In this document: positions 61,325 through 64,000 of the stretch, piece after piece
Layout: the number at the start of each line of letters is the position of its first letter
Position numbering within the stretch: the stretch's first letter is position 1
Translations under genes and position numbers: made by a program
DNA from: Bacillota bacterium
GTDB lineage: Bacteria; Bacillota; Sulfobacillia; JAJYWN01
Assembly (NCBI GenBank): GCA_021791495.1
Contig: JAJYWN010000078.1
Coordinates: forward strand, 23,672-87,671
DNA length: 64,000 nucleotides
Direction of reading: 5' to 3'
The notes under the pieces: model-generated
What the model saw: only the letters and a program-made list of their open reading frames with translations
What the model was told of the DNA's origin: nothing
The model's database searches: none

Positions 61325-61530
61325 AGTTTGTGCTAGAGGAGTACAAAGTTTCAGGGCTGAGGGTCGTTTTTCCGGACACTTTCGTGTACCGGACTGTCCG
61401 GAAACCCAGACACTTCTCCTCCCGCAGGGGTCCAAACAAGCCTTCTAGCGACGCGGCGGGTTACATAACCATGCTGTTCATCCGGGTTTCCGGATGGTTA
61501 CTAAGCGGTAAGTGTCCGTTTCTCCGACCA
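61325..61530. repeat. nested palindromic repeat element, copy 2
   Basis: Same four-arm architecture as the copy at 17770: outer arms GGTCGTTTTTCCGGACACTT (61362-61381) and complement at 61510-61529; inner arms GTCCGGAAACCCAGAC (61396-61411) and ATCCGGGTTTCCGGAT (61480-61495). Arm spacings equal those of copy 1 within one base. Centre sequence differs. Confidence 0.8.
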
Positions 61531-61569
61531 TTCATGTTTGTTGGAGCTCTGACACAGGGCATTGAACTC

Positions 61570-62127
61570 TCAGAAACCGCTTCTGCAGCACTCACCCAAG
61601 CACTCACCCAAGCACTCACCCAGCTTGGCTCCACGACCGCTGTCGGTGGCCAGGTTCAGCTCGTGGCCGAGGGCGTCGGGGACGATGATGAGGTCCTTAT
61701 CCAGCCGGAAGCGGGTGGCCATGGCCCACTCCACATCCTGCGGGTCGTAGTGCGGGTCGTAGATGTTGACAACGGTATCGACAGCGGCCACCCGTTTCAA
61801 GGGTGGGAAAGCGGCGAAGGTGCCCAATATGGCGTTGCGCTGGATACCTTCAACCCTCTTATCCAGCTGGATCACGGCGTGGAAGAAGCCGCAGCCGCCG
61901 TAGGTAAGGAAGACCCCCTTCAGGGCCGGGATCACGGCAGAGACGGCCTTGAAGATGCTGGCCTCGGCCATGAGCCCTTCGGCATTGTAAACCTCGGGTC
62001 CGGCCACGATCGTGTGCCAGATGGGATTCCGCCGGTGGGTTGCGGCCTTGACGTGGATCACCCAGCGTCGGTCCTCTTTCGCGTAGTAACCGGTCACCCC
62101 GGCGGCGGGGCGCTCCAGTTCCCGCAC
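61570..62127 (-). pseudogene. UbiD-family decarboxylase, C-terminal fragment
   Basis: About 185 codons. TGYYAKEDRRWVIHVKAATH, NPIWHTIVAGPE, VNIYDPHYDPQDVEWAMATR and LDKDLIIVPDALGHELNLAT match the C-terminal third of UbiD decarboxylases, which use prenylated FMN. The N-terminal 300 residues are missing, and the normal C-terminus has been replaced by LGEC repeats. It is a remnant, 87 bases downstream of the glucosaminidase gene. Confidence 0.8.
61589..61626. repeat. 12-base tandem repeat
   Basis: AGCACTCACCCA repeated about three times; on the minus strand it encodes the LGEC repeat at the end of the UbiD fragment. Confidence 0.85.
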
Positions 62128-62214
62128 CCCACTCCGGCCGGTTCCTTCGACCCTTGCTTGGCTTAGACCGGTCGCGTCCGGCCTGGCCCGCCCGCGCAGG
62201 GCCAGCTCCGGCGT

Positions 62215-64000
62215 CTAGATCCCGACCTCATCCAGGTGGTACAGGCCGTACCGGTTGATGATGTCGATGAGTCTAACCGGATACTTCGAATCTGTGGCGT
62301 AGCCGCACCGCCGCAGAGCCCAGGCCCCCTGCGTGCTGTCGTACATGACATCCCGGAACGGCCCGTACCAGCTCTTCGTGAGAAGCAACTGGGCATGGTC
62401 GTCCCAGCTCTCGGAGGCGTTATGGTAGGCCCGGAAGGCGTCGTCAATGTAATAGGTGACGCCGTTGTACTCTTCCCACGTGTTGGAGGTTACGGAGCCG
62501 GCCGGGCCGGTGCCCTTGATCCCGAAGAGGTTGTAGGACATCATGCCGGTGTACTTGTCAACCGGGGAGGACTGGCCCCACCCCGATTCCAGGATGGCCT
62601 GGGCCACCTGGAGGGCCGCGGACATGCCGGTCCGCGCCATGGTCTTCCGGGCCAGGTCGGAGGCAAAGCCTTGGAACAGGGACTTCTCCATCACCGGTTT
62701 CGGCCCGTAGATCGTCCCAGAGTGGATCCGCACCGGGACGGCTTCGCCGGCCAGCCGCGCGCCGCCTGCCGTGGTGCCCACCGCCCGGATCTGCCAGTTG
62801 CCATCGTCGGGACCGGCCGGCGTCCAGGTGTAGGTAGCCAGGGGATCGGCGCCACCGGCGATGGCCCGGGCCGCGCCGGTTTGCGGGTTCACCAGCTCGA
62901 ACTGCATCCGCGATAGGGGCACGTTGCTTACCGCCCGCAGGGAGACGTTGCCGTGCAGTACCTGGTCCGGTCCGATGGTCTGCAGCAGGACCCTGGCACT
63001 GCCATCCACCGTCACCGCCACCGGGTCGGTGACATAGAGCTTGCCACTGGCATCGCCGGCGGCGGCCAGGATTTCATAGCGGCCCGTGCGGTCGGGTCCA
63101 GGAAACCAGCGGTAAGACTCGGCTCCCCCCGCCGGCTGATAGAGGACCCTCTCCGCCCCCGTCGCCAGGTCGCGGAGGATGTACTGCATCCAGGCGATGG
63201 GGAAGTTGGCGCTTACGCCAAGGGTAACCGGATGGTTGATCGTGCTACCCGCTCGGACTCCCGTCAGCGCGATCCAGGGCTGGGCGGCCACGGTCACCGT
63301 CACCGGCTGGCTGGAGTAAGCCCGCCCCTCGCGGTCATATGCCTTTACCTGGAGGGACCGGGTGCCGTTGTCGGCGGTCCCGGGGGTCCAAGTCCATTGG
63401 CCCTGAGGATCACCTGAACTCGTAAGGGTCTCTGTCTCCCCAGTTGCTGGGTCGGTCACCGTGTATTCGAGTGAAACCGTCTGGAAGTTCAGGTCCGCGG
63501 CACCGAGCCGGACCGGGCCGGTCACGGTCTGACCCTCGGTTACCCCGGCCAAGGCTACCCGCGGCACCGGCGCCACGATCACCGGCACGGCATCGCCGGC
63601 CAGGAAGCTGCCATTCTTGTCGTAGACACCCACGGCCAACACCCGCGGGCCGGCGTAGAACGGGTCGGGGAGAAGGGAGTAGGCGGCAGTCAGGCTGGAG
63701 CCCCGGGCGATGACCGGACCTCTGCCGCTGGAAGGGTCCAGGAGCTGCCACCGGACCTCGGCGGCGCCGGGAAGAGCGGCGCCGGCGGAACCCGGCTCGG
63801 CGGAGGCGTCGCCGGCCAGACTTAGTTGCAGAGTGACCGGTTCACTGATGGTCTGGCCGGCTCTGACGGCGGCGATGGACACCGCCCGGACCGGAGCCCC
63901 TTGCACCGGGCCCTGCGAACTGACGATGACGGTCTTGCTGGTCCCATCCCAATCGACCGAGACCCCCAGGGCGGTCGCCAGGAGGCGCACCGGGACGAAG
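62215..64000 (-). CDS. secreted glucosaminidase with stalk-protein and Ig-like domains (5' end outside window)
   Basis: At least 591 residues; the frame is open at the right edge. The first visible part, FVPVRLLATALGVSVDWDGT, is a copper-amine-oxidase N-terminal-type (StlH) domain, which in Firmicutes marks exported envelope proteins. Then come about five Ig/beta-sandwich repeats of about 85 residues (each with an AG.TI..PVTL core), and a C-terminal glucosaminidase (FASDLARKTMARTGMSAALQ, AQAILESGWGQSSP, YNLFGIKG, FRAYHNASESWDDHAQLL). It should cleave peptidoglycan N-acetylglucosaminyl bonds. Confidence 0.92.
   Translation of the reverse strand, partial: FVPVRLLATALGVSVDWDGTSKTVIVSSQGPVQGAPVRAVSIAAVRAGQTISEPVTLQLSLAGDASAEPGSAGAALPGAAEVRWQLLDPSSGRGPVIARGSSLTAAYSLLPDPFYAGPRVLAVGVYDKNGSFLAGDAVPVIVAPVPRVALAGVTEGQTVTGPVRLGAADLNFQTVSLEYTVTDPATGETETLTSSGDPQGQWTWTPGTADNGTRSLQVKAYDREGRAYSSQPVTVTVAAQPWIALTGVRAGSTINHPVTLGVSANFPIAWMQYILRDLATGAERVLYQPAGGAESYRWFPGPDRTGRYEILAAAGDASGKLYVTDPVAVTVDGSARVLLQTIGPDQVLHGNVSLRAVSNVPLSRMQFELVNPQTGAARAIAGGADPLATYTWTPAGPDDGNWQIRAVGTTAGGARLAGEAVPVRIHSGTIYGPKPVMEKSLFQGFASDLARKTMARTGMSAALQVAQAILESGWGQSSPVDKYTGMMSYNLFGIKGTGPAGSVTSNTWEEYNGVTYYIDDAFRAYHNASESWDDHAQLLLTKSWYGPFRDVMYDSTQGAWALRRCGYATDSKYPVRLIDIINRYGLYHLDEVGI

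Noticed and set aside
61042-62166. 374-residue plus-strand frame across the palindromic element and UbiD fragment
   Set aside because: Runs through repeats and antisense to UbiD homology; no start signal.

Overview
The window is a high-GC chromosomal segment that looks like an endospore-forming Bacillota (Firmicutes) lineage, of the Thermaerobacter, Limnochorda or Moorella kind. The evidence is the strong GGAGG-type ribosome binding sites with many GTG and TTG starts, a T-box leader in front of serS, a SPOCS/DUF3794 spore-surface protein, a Cys-rich coat-like protein, comB (sulfolactate is a known spore constituent in Bacillus), a CAP/YkwD protein, DUF441 and YqxD-type DUF188 proteins. No rRNA operon and no taxonomic marker beyond serS is present, so the placement is an inference.

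Layout. 1-3.5 kb: end of a MutL/GlmL-like ASKHA protein followed by tightly coupled unknown genes. 3.3-6.6 kb: an MFS transporter and T-box-controlled serS. 6.6-9.6 kb: a four-gene membrane operon around a DUF6754 protein, function unknown. 9.7-17.4 kb: permuted NlpC/P60 hydrolase, comB, PrcB-like lipoprotein, threonine synthase, MFS, an M23 peptidase without signal peptide, and a CAP protein. 17.4-18.4 kb: non-coding patch with a decayed IS607/MerR-type HTH, a palindromic repeat element and G-rich tandem repeats. 18.4-23.9 kb: SPOCS protein and a PhoP/PhoR-like two-component system followed by a secreted repeat protein whose upstream region carries phased TTAA boxes. 23.9-24.8 kb: repeat-rich gap. 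24.8-35.9 kb: DUF441, MFS, an ABC importer lacking its binding protein, a DUF4129/DUF58/MoxR operon, a Fsr-like MFS and an amidohydrolase. 36-40.8 kb: Cys-rich coat-like protein, amidase, frameshifted PHP hydrolase, threonine dehydratase-like enzyme. 41-51.1 kb: DoxX, PPC/DUF296, MATE, MazEF, hydrolase, membrane-bound LuxR regulator, DUF188, APH kinase, SUFU protein. 51.2-51.9 kb: six tRNAs on the minus strand. 52-55.2 kb: HisK-like phosphatase, lipoprotein, CysK-like enzyme.

55.3-60.9 kb is a small genomic island. It is bounded by an intact tRNA-Val(GAC) and a 44-bp copy of that tRNA's 3' end (41/44 identical), with paired GACAGCAAAA sites just inside each boundary. It carries decayed excisionase and primase pieces, an exonuclease-BRCT protein, an Mrp remnant and unknown genes, but no recognisable integrase. 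61-64 kb holds a second copy of the palindromic element, a UbiD fragment broken by 12-bp repeats, and a secreted glucosaminidase that runs off the right edge.

The most promising leads are the DUF6754 operon, the two-copy nested palindromic element (17.8 and 61.4 kb), the MutL-plus-barrel module at the left edge, and the minimal tRNA-Val island.
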